Assembly (NCBI RefSeq): GCF_000701365.1
Contig: NZ_JNIK01000016.1
Coordinates: 310,001 to 374,000, forward strand
Origin: Blastococcus sp. URHD0036
GTDB taxonomy: Bacteria; Actinomycetota; Actinomycetes; Mycobacteriales; Geodermatophilaceae
Direction: 5' to 3'
Length of the DNA stretch: 64,000 bases
Below the pieces are notes generated by a model that searched no databases, was not told where the DNA came from, and was given only the letters and a program-made list of their open reading frames with translations. Numbering within the stretch: the first letter of the stretch is position 1; each line of letters begins with the position of its first letter. Shown piece by piece: positions 27,468-35,327 of this stretch. The position numbers and the translations under genes were made by a program.

Positions 27468-29119
27468 GCCGCACGACGCTGGACCGGGTGCTCGGTGCCG
27501 GCGAGGTGCTGCGCCTGGGCCGGGACACCCCGTACCACGCCCTGGCCTGGCAGCCCGGCGAGCCGCACCACCTGCGCCGGGAGCTGGTCGGCTCGACGTG
27601 GGAGCCGCCGCGCACCGGTGTCGAGGCGATCGGGTGCCTGGCGCACGTCACCGACATGCAGCTGGCCGACGTCTGCTCGCCGGCGCGGTTCGAGTTCTTC
27701 AACCGGTTCGCCGCCGACCCGCGGATGGCGGCCCTGGTGCCGATGCAGCGGCCGCAGGAGGCGCTGACGGCGCACGCGATCGACGCGCTGGTGCGCACCC
27801 TCAACGCCGTCCGCGGCGGGCCGCGCACCGGGCACCCGCTGCAGGTCGTCGTCACCACCGGCGACGCGATCGACAACGCCCAGTGGAACGAGCTCTCGCT
27901 GTACCTGGACCTGCTCGCCGGCGGCGTCGTGTACCCCGGCGCAGGGCTCACCGCCTACGACGGCGTGCAGGCAGCGGGCTGGCCGCACGACCTGTTCTGG
28001 CGGCCGGACGTCGACGGTGAGCCCGACCTGTTCCGCGACCGGCACGGCTTCCCGCACCGTCCCGGCCTCCTCGAGGCGGCGTTCGCCGGGTTCGCCGCCG
28101 AGGGGCTGCGGCTGCCGTGGCTGGGCTGCCACGGCAACCACGAGGCGCTCATCCAGGGCGTGGGCGTGCCGACCCCGGCGCTGCAGGAGTACCTCCTGGC
28201 CGACCAGAAGCCGGTGGAGATCGCGCCGGACCTGCCGCTGGAGGACGCCGTCGCCCTGTTCACGCACTCCTCGGAGGTCTTCACCACCGCCCCGTCGCGC
28301 ACGATCACCCCGCTGGCCGACCGCCGGATCGTCGACCGGCGGTCCTTCGTCGCCGCGCACCTCTCCGACCCCGGCACGCCCGAGGGGCACGGCTTCACCC
28401 CGGACAACTACCGGGACGGCACGGCGTACTACGCCTGGGACGGCCTCCCCGGCGTGCGGGTCATCTGCCTGGACACCACGCAGGTCACCGGGGGCAGCGC
28501 CGGCTCGGTGGACGCCGTCCAGTCGCGGTGGCTGGTCGACCGGCTGCGGGAGGTGTCGTCGTCCTACCTGGAGCCCGACGGCACCCGCGTCGACACCGGC
28601 AACGCCGACCGGCTGGTCGTGCTGCTCTCCCACCACGGGTCGACGACGCTGACCCGCGCCGAGGCCTTCCGCGCCGTTCCGGCCGGTGAGGAGGGGCTGC
28701 TCGGGGGGCCGGACCTGGTCGACCTGCTGCACCGGCACCCGAACGTCGTCCTCTGGCTCAACGGGCACACCCACGTCAGCGAGGTCCGGCCGTGGCACTC
28801 CCCGGAGGAGCCCGGCCGCGGGTTCTGGGAGGTCACCACCTGCGCCGTCGTGGACTGGCCGGGGCAGGCCCGGCTGGTGGAGTTCCTGGACAACGGCGAC
28901 GGCACCCTGTCGCTGGTCTGCACGATGCTCGACCACGACAGCCCCGCCGTCCCGCCCGAGGCGCTCGACCCGGCCGCCCGCGATCCGCGGGCGCTGGCCT
29001 CGCTGCACCGGGAACTGTCGGCCAACGTCCCCTGGGCGGGTCTCGGCTCGGGTCTGGCCGGCGGCCCGCGGGACCGCAACGTCGAGCTCGTGGTGCGCGA
29101 CCCCCGCCGCCGCGGCTGA
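27464..29119 (+). CDS. Metallophosphoesterase (TIGR03767-like), probable CTG start
   Basis: The 551-residue calcineurin-like phosphoesterase has metal motifs HVTDMQLAD (about 66), TTGDAIDN, GCHGNHEAL (about 224) and LNGHTHVSE (about 430). Actinobacterial relatives are actinobacterial-specific phosphoesterases of unknown substrate. No ATG lies near the N-terminus. A CTG at 27464 overlaps the previous stop as CTGA, sits six bases after GGGAGG and yields [18 protein letters not shown], whose TTLDR start resembles homologues. A GTG at 27488 is the only conventional alternative and would be 30 bases from the ribosome site. No signal peptide is visible, so it is probably cytosolic. Confidence 0.82.
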   Translation: MSRTTLDRVLGAGEVLRLGRDTPYHALAWQPGEPHHLRRELVGSTWEPPRTGVEAIGCLAHVTDMQLADVCSPARFEFFNRFAADPRMAALVPMQRPQEALTAHAIDALVRTLNAVRGGPRTGHPLQVVVTTGDAIDNAQWNELSLYLDLLAGGVVYPGAGLTAYDGVQAAGWPHDLFWRPDVDGEPDLFRDRHGFPHRPGLLEAAFAGFAAEGLRLPWLGCHGNHEALIQGVGVPTPALQEYLLADQKPVEIAPDLPLEDAVALFTHSSEVFTTAPSRTITPLADRRIVDRRSFVAAHLSDPGTPEGHGFTPDNYRDGTAYYAWDGLPGVRVICLDTTQVTGGSAGSVDAVQSRWLVDRLREVSSSYLEPDGTRVDTGNADRLVVLLSHHGSTTLTRAEAFRAVPAGEEGLLGGPDLVDLLHRHPNVVLWLNGHTHVSEVRPWHSPEEPGRGFWEVTTCAVVDWPGQARLVEFLDNGDGTLSLVCTMLDHDSPAVPPEALDPAARDPRALASLHRELSANVPWAGLGSGLAGGPRDRNVELVVRDPRRRG

Positions 29120-29124
29120 GCGGC

Positions 29125-29880
29125 TCAGGCCGGGACCGCCTCCGCCCGCCGGCGGCGGGCCGCTACGGCGGTGAGCCAGAGACTGACGCCCCAGTAGTAG
29201 ACGAGGTAGGCCAGGGACACCGCGACCACCAGCGGGTGCGGGTCCGGGTACTGCGCGAGCAGGACGGCGTAGGTGACCGCCCAGACGGCGGAGAGGACCA
29301 GGCTCAGCGTCCGCAGCGCACCGCTGCGCGAGGGGTACAGGAAGCGGATCGGGACGAACACCAGCACCGAGAAGACGACGAGGGACACCGCGAGGACGGG
29401 CTCGCTCACGTCCAGCACGATCGCGTAGAAGGCGACGACGTTCCAGTAGCTCGGGAAGCCCAGGAAGGTGTGGTCCTCGGTCTTCGCGTCCACCCGGCAG
29501 AACTGGTAGCAGGAGGCGAGCAGGGGCAGCGCCGCCAGCACGTACCCGGGGAGGCCCTCGGGGAGGTGCCCGGTCGTCCAGAGCAGCACGACGGGCGCGA
29601 AGACGTAGGTGAGGTAGTCGACGATGTTGTCCAGCAGCGCGCCGTCGAACCAGGGGTAGGTCACCTTCACCTGCGCCCGGCGGGCCAGCATGCCGTCGGT
29701 GCCGTCGACGAACAGCGCGGCCAGCCCCAGCCACAGCGCGGCCTCGACGTCGCCGTCGATCGCCGCGACGACGATGAGGAAGCCCAGGACCGTGCCCAGC
29801 GCGGTGTAGAGGTGCACGAGCGCCCCGGCCAGCCGCAGCCCGCGGGAGGGCGGCGCGGTCGGTGCAGGGTCTCCGGACAT
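29125..29880 (-). CDS. pcs: CDP-alcohol phosphatidyltransferase, probable phosphatidylcholine synthase
   Basis: The 251-residue membrane protein has about eight hydrophobic segments. The CDP-alcohol transferase motif is complete: [12 protein letters not shown] followed by [18 protein letters not shown]. The stretch [20 protein letters not shown] and [10 protein letters not shown] match bacterial phosphatidylcholine synthases (Pcs), which condense CDP-diacylglycerol directly with choline. Phosphatidylcholine is a known polar lipid of Geodermatophilaceae. I chose the ATG at 29880; a GTG nine codons upstream is possible. It is convergent with the metallophosphoesterase and divergent from ddl. 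Confidence 0.85.
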   Translation of the reverse strand: MSGDPAPTAPPSRGLRLAGALVHLYTALGTVLGFLIVVAAIDGDVEAALWLGLAALFVDGTDGMLARRAQVKVTYPWFDGALLDNIVDYLTYVFAPVVLLWTTGHLPEGLPGYVLAALPLLASCYQFCRVDAKTEDHTFLGFPSYWNVVAFYAIVLDVSEPVLAVSLVVFSVLVFVPIRFLYPSRSGALRTLSLVLSAVWAVTYAVLLAQYPDPHPLVVAVSLAYLVYYWGVSLWLTAVAARRRRAEAVPA

Positions 29881-29966
29881 CGGCGACGAGGCTCCCACAC
29901 AGCCCCCCGCCCGGCCTCCCGCGCGGCCCGCCACGCCGCCGTCCGGGCGGGCGCGAACTGCTCGAC

Positions 29967-29972
29967 TAGGGT
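29967..29972 (+). promoter_or_regulatory. Putative -10 element (TAGGGT) for leaderless ddl
   Basis: TAGGGT ends 8 bases before the ddl ATG. The hexamer and spacing are the same as at leuB, and no ribosome site is present. Confidence 0.5.
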
Positions 29973-29980
29973 CGCTGGCG

Positions 29981-31099
29981 ATGAGCGGACAGGCACGGAA
30001 GCTGCGCGTCGCGGTGGTGTTCGGCGGTCGCAGCGCCGAGCACGCGATCTCCTGCGTCTCGGCCGGGAGCGTGCTCGCGGCCGTCGACCCCGACCGCTAC
30101 GAGGTCGTCCGGGTGGGCATCACCCGCGACGGCGGGTGGGTGCTCGCCGACCCGGAGCAGCGGCTGGCGATCGTCGGCGGGGAGCTGCCCGAGGTGACCG
30201 GGGGGACGCCGGTCACGCTCGTCGGCGACCCCGGTGGCCGCGGCCTGCTCCCGCTCGGGGACGACGCCCGGCTGGTCGAGGTCGACGTCGTCTTCCCGGT
30301 GCTGCACGGGGCCTTCGGTGAGGACGGCACGATCCAGGGCCAGCTGGAGATGAGCGGCCTGCCCTACGTCGGCTCCGGGGTGTTCGCCAGCGCGGCCTCG
30401 ATGGACAAGGAGTTCACGAAGAAGCTCCTCGCCGCGGCGGGCCTGCCCCAGGGCGACCACGTCGTCCTGCGCGACGCCTCCGGTGCGCTCTGCCCCGACC
30501 CCGCCGTCCTCGACGAGGCGGCCCGGGAGCGGCTGGGCCTGCCGGTCTTCGTCAAGCCCTCCCGCGCCGGCTCCAGCATCGGCATCACGAAGGTGACCGA
30601 CTGGGCGCAGTTCCCCGGCGCGGTGGCGACCGCGAGGGCGATCGACCCCAAGGTCGTCGTCGAGGCCGCGGTGCCGGGCCGCGAGGTCGAGTGCGGGGTG
30701 CTCGCCGGCCGCGGCGGCGGCCTGCCGGAGGCCAGCCAGCCCGCGGAGATCCGGCTCAAGCCGGGGACCGACTGGTACGACTTCGACGCGAAGTACCTCG
30801 ACGACGCCGTGGAGTTCGACGTGCCGGCCGACCTCACCCCGGAGCAGACCCTCCTGGTGCAGCGGACCGCCACCCGCGCCTACCTGGCGATGGACTGCCA
30901 GGGCCTGGCGCGGGTCGACTTCTTCCTGGGCACCGATGCCGACGGCGCCGACCGGCTGGTCATCAACGAGGTGAACACGATGCCGGGGTTCACGCCGATC
31001 TCGATGTTCCCGAGGATGTGGGCCGCCAGCGGGGTCGCCTACCCGGAGCTGGTCGACCGGCTGCTGGCGGACGCGCTCGCGGGTCCGGCCGCTCGGTGA
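29981..31099 (+). CDS. ddl: D-alanine--D-alanine ligase
   Basis: It joins two D-alanines with ATP for peptidoglycan synthesis in the cytoplasm. The 372-residue ATP-grasp enzyme shows [20 protein letters not shown] at the N-terminus and [33 protein letters not shown] is in the ATP-grasp core, and the metal/phosphate motif [18 protein letters not shown] lies near the end. Position beside gpsA matches mycobacteria. The last bases overlap the GTG of a downstream lipoprotein gene. Confidence 0.98.
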   Translation: MSGQARKLRVAVVFGGRSAEHAISCVSAGSVLAAVDPDRYEVVRVGITRDGGWVLADPEQRLAIVGGELPEVTGGTPVTLVGDPGGRGLLPLGDDARLVEVDVVFPVLHGAFGEDGTIQGQLEMSGLPYVGSGVFASAASMDKEFTKKLLAAAGLPQGDHVVLRDASGALCPDPAVLDEAARERLGLPVFVKPSRAGSSIGITKVTDWAQFPGAVATARAIDPKVVVEAAVPGREVECGVLAGRGGGLPEASQPAEIRLKPGTDWYDFDAKYLDDAVEFDVPADLTPEQTLLVQRTATRAYLAMDCQGLARVDFFLGTDADGADRLVINEVNTMPGFTPISMFPRMWAASGVAYPELVDRLLADALAGPAAR

Positions 31100-31785
31100 C
31101 CCGCCGGCGGCGCTCGCTCCCCGGCGCTCCGCTGCCCGCCCTCCTCGCCGTCCTCGGCCTCCTCGCGTCGGCCGGGTGCTCCTCCGGCGACGGGGAGGGC
31201 ACCGACGCGGCGCCGACCTCGACCGCCGGGTCCGAGGCCGTCCCGGAGACGCCGGAGGAGCTCGCCGCCCTGCTGGTGACGGAGGTGCCGTCGGGCCTGG
31301 TCCGCGTCGCCGACGACGACGTCGACCCGCCGGCGGGGCCGAAGACGGTGGAGGACGTGGCGGGCTACGCCGACGACCCGGGCTACGAGCGGCAGGTCCT
31401 GGAGGACTACGGCTACCGGTTCGGCTGGGAGCGCTTCTGGGGGACGCCGGGCGGCACCGTCACCAGCGTCTTCGTCGACGAGTTCGACGGTGCTCCCGCG
31501 GCGGCGGCCTATGCCGAGGACCTGGCCGCCGACGGCGCGGACTACTACGCCGGCATGCTGCAGCACGGCCCGCCGGGGCTGCCCCGGGGCTGCCGGCTGC
31601 TCACGGTCGCGCACCCGGACCCGGAGACGCGGCTCACCGGCCCGGCGGCGTTCGCCTGGTGCGGCTCCGGGGTCTTCAGCGTGGCCGTGAGCGCGGTGAC
31701 CGGCACGCCGGGGGGCTCGGTGGAGGCGGCCACCGACGAGGTCGCCGCCGTCGTCGCCGAGCAGCTGGCCCGGCTGCCGGACTGA
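31096..31785 (+). CDS. Predicted lipoprotein, family unknown
   Basis: The 229-residue protein has an Arg-rich start, a hydrophobic stretch ([16 protein letters not shown]) and a lipobox ending in Cys28, so it is predicted to be exported and lipidated on the outer face of the membrane. A Ser/Thr-rich linker to about 50 is followed by a domain with two or more cysteines ([17 protein letters not shown]) that I do not recognise. It is translationally coupled to ddl. Its TGA stop abuts the TGA of the convergent DUF3515 gene with no gap (TGATCA), so no terminator separates them. Confidence 0.75.
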   Translation: MTRRRRSLPGAPLPALLAVLGLLASAGCSSGDGEGTDAAPTSTAGSEAVPETPEELAALLVTEVPSGLVRVADDDVDPPAGPKTVEDVAGYADDPGYERQVLEDYGYRFGWERFWGTPGGTVTSVFVDEFDGAPAAAAYAEDLAADGADYYAGMLQHGPPGLPRGCRLLTVAHPDPETRLTGPAAFAWCGSGVFSVAVSAVTGTPGGSVEAATDEVAAVVAEQLARLPD

Positions 31786-32310
31786 TCACCCGTCGCCGGG
31801 CTGCGGCTCCTGGCGGGCCATCGTGGCGCTGATGAGCGGGCTCAGCGTGGCCACCGGTCCGCTGTTGACGGTGGGGGGCACGGACAGCTCGACGTACACC
31901 GGCCGGTCGACCGCCGTGTACAGCACGTGGTCCGGGTCGGAGTCGTCGACGAACCAGGTGACGCCGTTGATGTCGAAGACCTGCGAGTCCAGCACGAAGG
32001 CCGCGGGGCGTTCGACCCCGCAGCGCAGCACGATCGCCGGCTCTCCCCAGGCGTAGGCGTAGGGGGTGTCGGACCGGACGGGTCGGGACCGCTGCCCGGC
32101 CAGCTCGACCGGCAGGTCGGTCATGAACCGCGGGCAGGCGGCGTCGGTCTCGGGCGTCGGCGCCGGCACCGGGACCTCGAGCACCGGCAGGTCGGCGCGG
32201 GCGGAGGCGCTGGGCCCGCTGACGTCGACGGGCGGGTCGTCGGGCTCGTCGTCGCGCAGGTTGGCCAGCACGAGGAGCACGACCAGCACCGGGACGACGA
32301 CCGCCGTCAC
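31786..32310 (-). CDS. DUF3515 family membrane-anchored protein
   Basis: The 174-residue protein has one N-terminal helix (VVVPVLVVLLVLANL) and an extracytoplasmic domain. Conserved stretches are CPRFMTDLPVELAGQ, PAIVLRCG and GVTWFVDD. It corresponds to mycobacterial Rv2980, located between ddl and thiL, and its function is unknown. The GTG at 32310 begins directly at the helix. The frame remains open upstream to a CTG at 32412, which would add 34 residues (TERPGPEQDDEAADP and on) and bring the start next to the preceding gene's stop. The longer form is plausible because family members usually carry a short cytosolic N-terminus. Confidence 0.8.
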   Translation of the reverse strand: MTAVVVPVLVVLLVLANLRDDEPDDPPVDVSGPSASARADLPVLEVPVPAPTPETDAACPRFMTDLPVELAGQRSRPVRSDTPYAYAWGEPAIVLRCGVERPAAFVLDSQVFDINGVTWFVDDSDPDHVLYTAVDRPVYVELSVPPTVNSGPVATLSPLISATMARQEPQPGDG

Positions 32311-32416
32311 CAGCAGGGAGGCGCGGCGCAGCGGGTCGGGGCCTGCGGGGGTCTGCTGCGCGGCCGGGTCCGCCGCCTCGTCGTCCTGCTCCGGCCCGGG
32401 GCGCTCGGTCAGCGGC

Positions 32417-32650
32417 TCAGATGTTGACGACGGGGCAGGTCAGCGTGCGGGTGATGCCGTCGACCGACTGCACCCGCGCGACGACCAGGCGACCCAGCTC
32501 GTCGACGGTCTCCGCCTCGGCCCGGACGATGACGTCGTAGGGGCCCGTGACGTCCTCGGCCTTGGTGACCCCGGCGATGTCGGCGATGGTCGTGGCCACC
32601 TGAGCGGCCTTGCCGACCTCGGTCTGGATCAGGATGTAGGCGTGGACCAC
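32417..32650 (-). CDS. Lrp/AsnC ligand-binding domain protein (stand-alone RAM domain)
   Basis: The 77-residue protein consists only of the AsnC/Lrp effector domain (HAYILIQTEVGKAAQVA, then AEDVTGPYDVIVRAEAE) and lacks a DNA-binding helix-turn-helix. Stand-alone domains of this kind form ring-shaped oligomers and bind amino acids. In actinobacteria this one is conserved beside DUF3515 and thiL. The GTG at 32650 was chosen because the longer frame adds an unrelated Pro-rich stretch. It is divergent from thiL. Confidence 0.88.
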   Translation of the reverse strand: MVHAYILIQTEVGKAAQVATTIADIAGVTKAEDVTGPYDVIVRAEAETVDELGRLVVARVQSVDGITRTLTCPVVNI

Positions 32651-32742
32651 GGGAGAACCTTCCTCGGGCAGCGCTGCCGCCGGGATGCGGCGGCCGGGCG
32701 GCGGTGCGGCTCGCAACCTACCCCAGTGATCGGAGGCACCCC

Positions 32743-33774
32743 GTGACACGGCCATCTGCTCCCGGACCGCCGGGGGAGACCGTCGCGGCCCTCGGCGAGT
32801 TCGCCCTCATCGACCGCGTCGTGGCCCGGGCCGGTGTCGCCCGGGCCACCGAGGTCGGGCCCGGCGACGACGCCGCGGTCGTGCGGACGCCCGACGGCCG
32901 GGTGGTCGCCACGACCGACGTCCTGGTCGAGGGCCGGCACTTCCGCCGCGACTGGTCGACCGGCCTCGACGTCGGGCACAAGGCCGCGGCGGCGAACCTG
33001 GCCGACGTCGCGGCCATGGGCGCCGTCCCCACCGCGCTGCTGGTCGGGCTGGCCTGCCCCGGGGACACGCCCACCGCCTGGCTGGAGGCGGTGGCCGACG
33101 GGCTGGCCGCCGAGGCCGGTCCGCTCGGCGCGGCGGTCGTCGGGGGCGACACGGTGGCCTCCGCCCCGGACAGCGGCGCCGTCGTCCTCTCGGTGACCGC
33201 GCTGGGCGACCTCGGCGGCCGGCGGCCGGTGCTGCGGTCGGGCGCCTCGCCCGGGGACGTGCTGGCGCTGGCCGGCCGGCTGGGCTGGTCGGCCTGCGGG
33301 CTGGCGGTGCTGCGGCGGGGCTTCTCCAGCCCACTGGCGGCGGTGCGTGCGCACCGTCGTCCCGAGCCGCCGTACGCGGCCGGCCCGGCGGCCGCCGACG
33401 CCGGCGCCACCGCGATGTGCGACGTCAGCGACGGGCTGCTGTCGGACGCCGGGCACCTCGCCGACGCCAGCGGCGTGGTCGTGGACGTCGACGCGGCGGC
33501 GCTGGCGGCGGCCACCCTGGAGCCCCCGGGGCCGCTGCAGCAGGTCGGGGCGGCGCTCGGCGTGGATCCGCTCCGCTGGGTGCTGACCGGCGGAGAGGAC
33601 CACGCGCTGCTGGCCACCTTCCCGGCGGATGCGACGCTGCCTCCCGGCTGGTCGGTCATCGGCGCGGTGCGGGCAGCCGACGGGGACCCCGGGGTGCGGG
33701 TCGACGGCCGTCCGGCCGCGGAGGTCGCGGCCGGGCTCGGGGCGGGAGGAACGGGACATGCGCACTTCGGATGA
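32743..33774 (+). CDS. thiL: Thiamine-monophosphate kinase
   Basis: It phosphorylates thiamine monophosphate to the active diphosphate. The 343-residue protein has the PurM-like ATP-binding fold with GEFALIDRV at the start, GPGDDAAVV near 44-52, TTDVLVEGRHFRRDW and the CDVSDGLLSDAGHLA motif near 226. RWVLTGGEDHALLATF is near 280. A CGGAGGCACC site precedes the GTG at 32743. Its 3' end overlaps the next gene by 17 bases. Location matches mycobacterial thiL; ung, which follows it in mycobacteria, is absent here. Confidence 0.95.
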   Translation: MTRPSAPGPPGETVAALGEFALIDRVVARAGVARATEVGPGDDAAVVRTPDGRVVATTDVLVEGRHFRRDWSTGLDVGHKAAAANLADVAAMGAVPTALLVGLACPGDTPTAWLEAVADGLAAEAGPLGAAVVGGDTVASAPDSGAVVLSVTALGDLGGRRPVLRSGASPGDVLALAGRLGWSACGLAVLRRGFSSPLAAVRAHRRPEPPYAAGPAAADAGATAMCDVSDGLLSDAGHLADASGVVVDVDAAALAAATLEPPGPLQQVGAALGVDPLRWVLTGGEDHALLATFPADATLPPGWSVIGAVRAADGDPGVRVDGRPAAEVAAGLGAGGTGHAHFG

Positions 33775-34300
33775 CGGGGCCACTGCGGACGATGCCGGGC
33801 ACGTGCTGCCCGACGGCCGGACCGTGCGGTTCCGCGCGACGGGGTACGACTCCCCGGTCGCCCGGGCGCTGGTCGCGGCGGTGCAGCAGGAGTACGTCAC
33901 CCGCTACGGCGGGCCGGACGAGGCCGCCGTCGACCCCGCGGAGTTCGTGCCGCCGGAGGGGCTGTTCCTGGTCGCCGAGGCCGACGGCGAGCCGGTCGGC
34001 TGCGGGGCCTGGCGGGTGCACTCCCCGGGCGTGGTCGAGGTCAAGCGGGTGTACGTGGCGGCGTCGGCCCGCCGGCTGGGGCTGGCCGGTCTGCTGATGG
34101 ACGCGCTGGAGTCCAGCGCGGCGCTGGCCGGACACCGGTCGGTCGTGCTGAACTCCGGGGACCGTCAGCCGGAGGCGCTGGCGCTGTACGCCGGGCGTGG
34201 TTACCGGGCGGTGCCCGGGTACGGGATCTACGCCGACTCGCCGGGGGCCGTCTTCCTCGGCAAGCACCTGACCAGCGAGGAGCAGTCGTGGGCGTCGTGA
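33758..34300 (+). CDS. GNAT family N-acetyltransferase
   Basis: The 180-residue protein has a single GNAT acetyl-CoA-binding domain: EVKRVYVAASARRLGLAGLL (about 90-109) contains the R/Q-x-x-G-x-G/A-type loop as RRLGLA, and ALALYAGRGYRAVPGYG is motif B. The substrate is unknown. An GGGAGGAACGGGAC ribosome site within thiL precedes the ATG at 33758, and the ends overlap (with thiL by 17 bases and the next gene by 13), so the three genes form one operon. Confidence 0.88.
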   Translation: MRTSDDGATADDAGHVLPDGRTVRFRATGYDSPVARALVAAVQQEYVTRYGGPDEAAVDPAEFVPPEGLFLVAEADGEPVGCGAWRVHSPGVVEVKRVYVAASARRLGLAGLLMDALESSAALAGHRSVVLNSGDRQPEALALYAGRGYRAVPGYGIYADSPGAVFLGKHLTSEEQSWAS

Positions 34301-34917
34301 CGATCTCGGCGTCCTACGGCGCCGGCGGGGTGGACGTCGGTCCGGCGGTCGCCGAACGGCTGGGACTGCCCTTCCACGACCGGGCGATCCCCTTCCAGGT
34401 CGCCGGGCGGCTCGGCGTCCCCGTCGAGGAGGCGGAGGAGAACGACGAGCGGGTGGCCCGCGGGCTGTGGCGGCTGGTCGCCTCGCTGGGCAGCGTGCCC
34501 GACCCGGTGGGCGGCGTCGTGCCGATGACCGGGGTGCCCGACGAGCGGGCGTTCCGCGAGCAGACCGAGCGGGTGCTGGGCGAGATCGCGGCCGGCGTCG
34601 GGGGAGTGGTGCTCGGGCGGGCGGCGGCGCTGGTGCTGCACGACCGCTCCGACGCGCTGCACGTGCGGCTGGACGGCCCGGTGGAGCGCCGGGTGTCGGC
34701 GGTCGTCGCCCGGACGGGGCGGCCCCGCCAGGAGGTCCGCCGCGAACTGGAGGCCAACGACCGCGCCCGCGAGGCCTACGTCCGGCACTTCTACCGGGTC
34801 GACTCGCGCTCGCCGCGCAACTACCACCTGGTCCTGGACGGGACGGCGTTCCCGCTGGACTCCCTGGTGGACCTGGTGGTCAGCGCCGCGCGGGCCCGCG
34901 GCATCGGCGGCCACTGA
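34288..34917 (+). CDS. Cytidylate kinase-like family protein
   Basis: The 209-residue protein matches the cytidylate-kinase-2 type nucleotide kinase family. The P-loop region is unusual: ISASYGAGGVDVGPAVAERL replaces the canonical GxxxxGK[ST], as is normal for this family. LPFHDRAIPFQVA, then VVLGRAAALVLHDRSDALHV and a basic lid segment RRVSAVVARTGR follow. The physiological substrate is not established. It overlaps the GNAT gene by 13 bases and ends before a strong terminator. Confidence 0.8.
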   Translation: MGVVTISASYGAGGVDVGPAVAERLGLPFHDRAIPFQVAGRLGVPVEEAEENDERVARGLWRLVASLGSVPDPVGGVVPMTGVPDERAFREQTERVLGEIAAGVGGVVLGRAAALVLHDRSDALHVRLDGPVERRVSAVVARTGRPRQEVRRELEANDRAREAYVRHFYRVDSRSPRNYHLVLDGTAFPLDSLVDLVVSAARARGIGGH

Positions 34918-34934
34918 GCGTCCAGCGCCGACGC

Positions 34935-34971
34935 GAGAGACCCCGGGGACCGCTGGTCCCCGGGGTCTCTC
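34935..34971. terminator. Bidirectional terminator, 17-base perfect stem
   Basis: GAGAGACCCCGGGGACC (34935-34951) pairs perfectly with 34955-34971 around a 3-base GCT loop, between the cytidylate-kinase-like gene and convergent rpmB. No long T tract follows. Confidence 0.85.
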
Positions 34972-34992
34972 GTTCCGTACGGATGTCCGCTG

Positions 34993-35184
34993 TTACGCGC
35001 GGACGACCTTGCCGGCGCGGATGCACGAGGTGCACGCGTTGATCCGGCGACGGTTGCCGGGAGCCACGAGGGCCCGCACGGACTGGATGTTCGGGTTCCA
35101 ACGGCGCGGCGTGCGGCGGTGCGAGTGCGACACCGACATACCGAAACCGGGGCCCTTGCCACACACATCGCACACGGCAGCCAC
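34993..35184 (-). CDS. rpmB: 50S ribosomal protein L28
   Basis: The 63-residue protein has the L28 sequence MAAVCDVCGKGPGFGMSVSH followed by RTPRRWNPNIQSVR. It keeps two CxxC pairs (Cys5/Cys8 and CTSC near 51-54), so this is the zinc-binding form. The ATG at 35184 has a GGGAG site. A TAGACT hexamer on the minus strand (35258-35263) places the start of transcription about 65 bases upstream. The gene is divergent from the DAK-family gene, as in mycobacteria. Confidence 0.97.
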   Translation of the reverse strand: MAAVCDVCGKGPGFGMSVSHSHRRTPRRWNPNIQSVRALVAPGNRRRINACTSCIRAGKVVRA

Positions 35185-35257
35185 GGCGGATCACTCCCAG
35201 AGATTCGTTTCACTTCACGGCGGCGCTCGGACGGCGACCGCGTACAGACCGTCGGCC

Positions 35258-35263
35258 AGTCTA
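35258..35263 (-). promoter_or_regulatory. Putative -10 element (TAGACT) for rpmB
   Basis: On the minus strand TAGACT lies about 74 bases before the rpmB ATG. The 65-base leader carries a GGGAG ribosome site, so this transcript appears leadered. Confidence 0.4.
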
Positions 35264-35315
35264 GCCGCTCCTCCGGGACGGTGTCGCGCGCCCCGGTCCG
35301 GTCGGTCCGCGTGGG

Positions 35316-35321
35316 TACTCT
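35316..35321 (+). promoter_or_regulatory. Putative -10 element (TACTCT) for the DAK-family gene
   Basis: TACTCT ends 6 bases before the GTG at 35328, and no ribosome-binding site intervenes. Leaderless transcription is likely. Confidence 0.5.
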
Positions 35322-35327
35322 CCGCCC

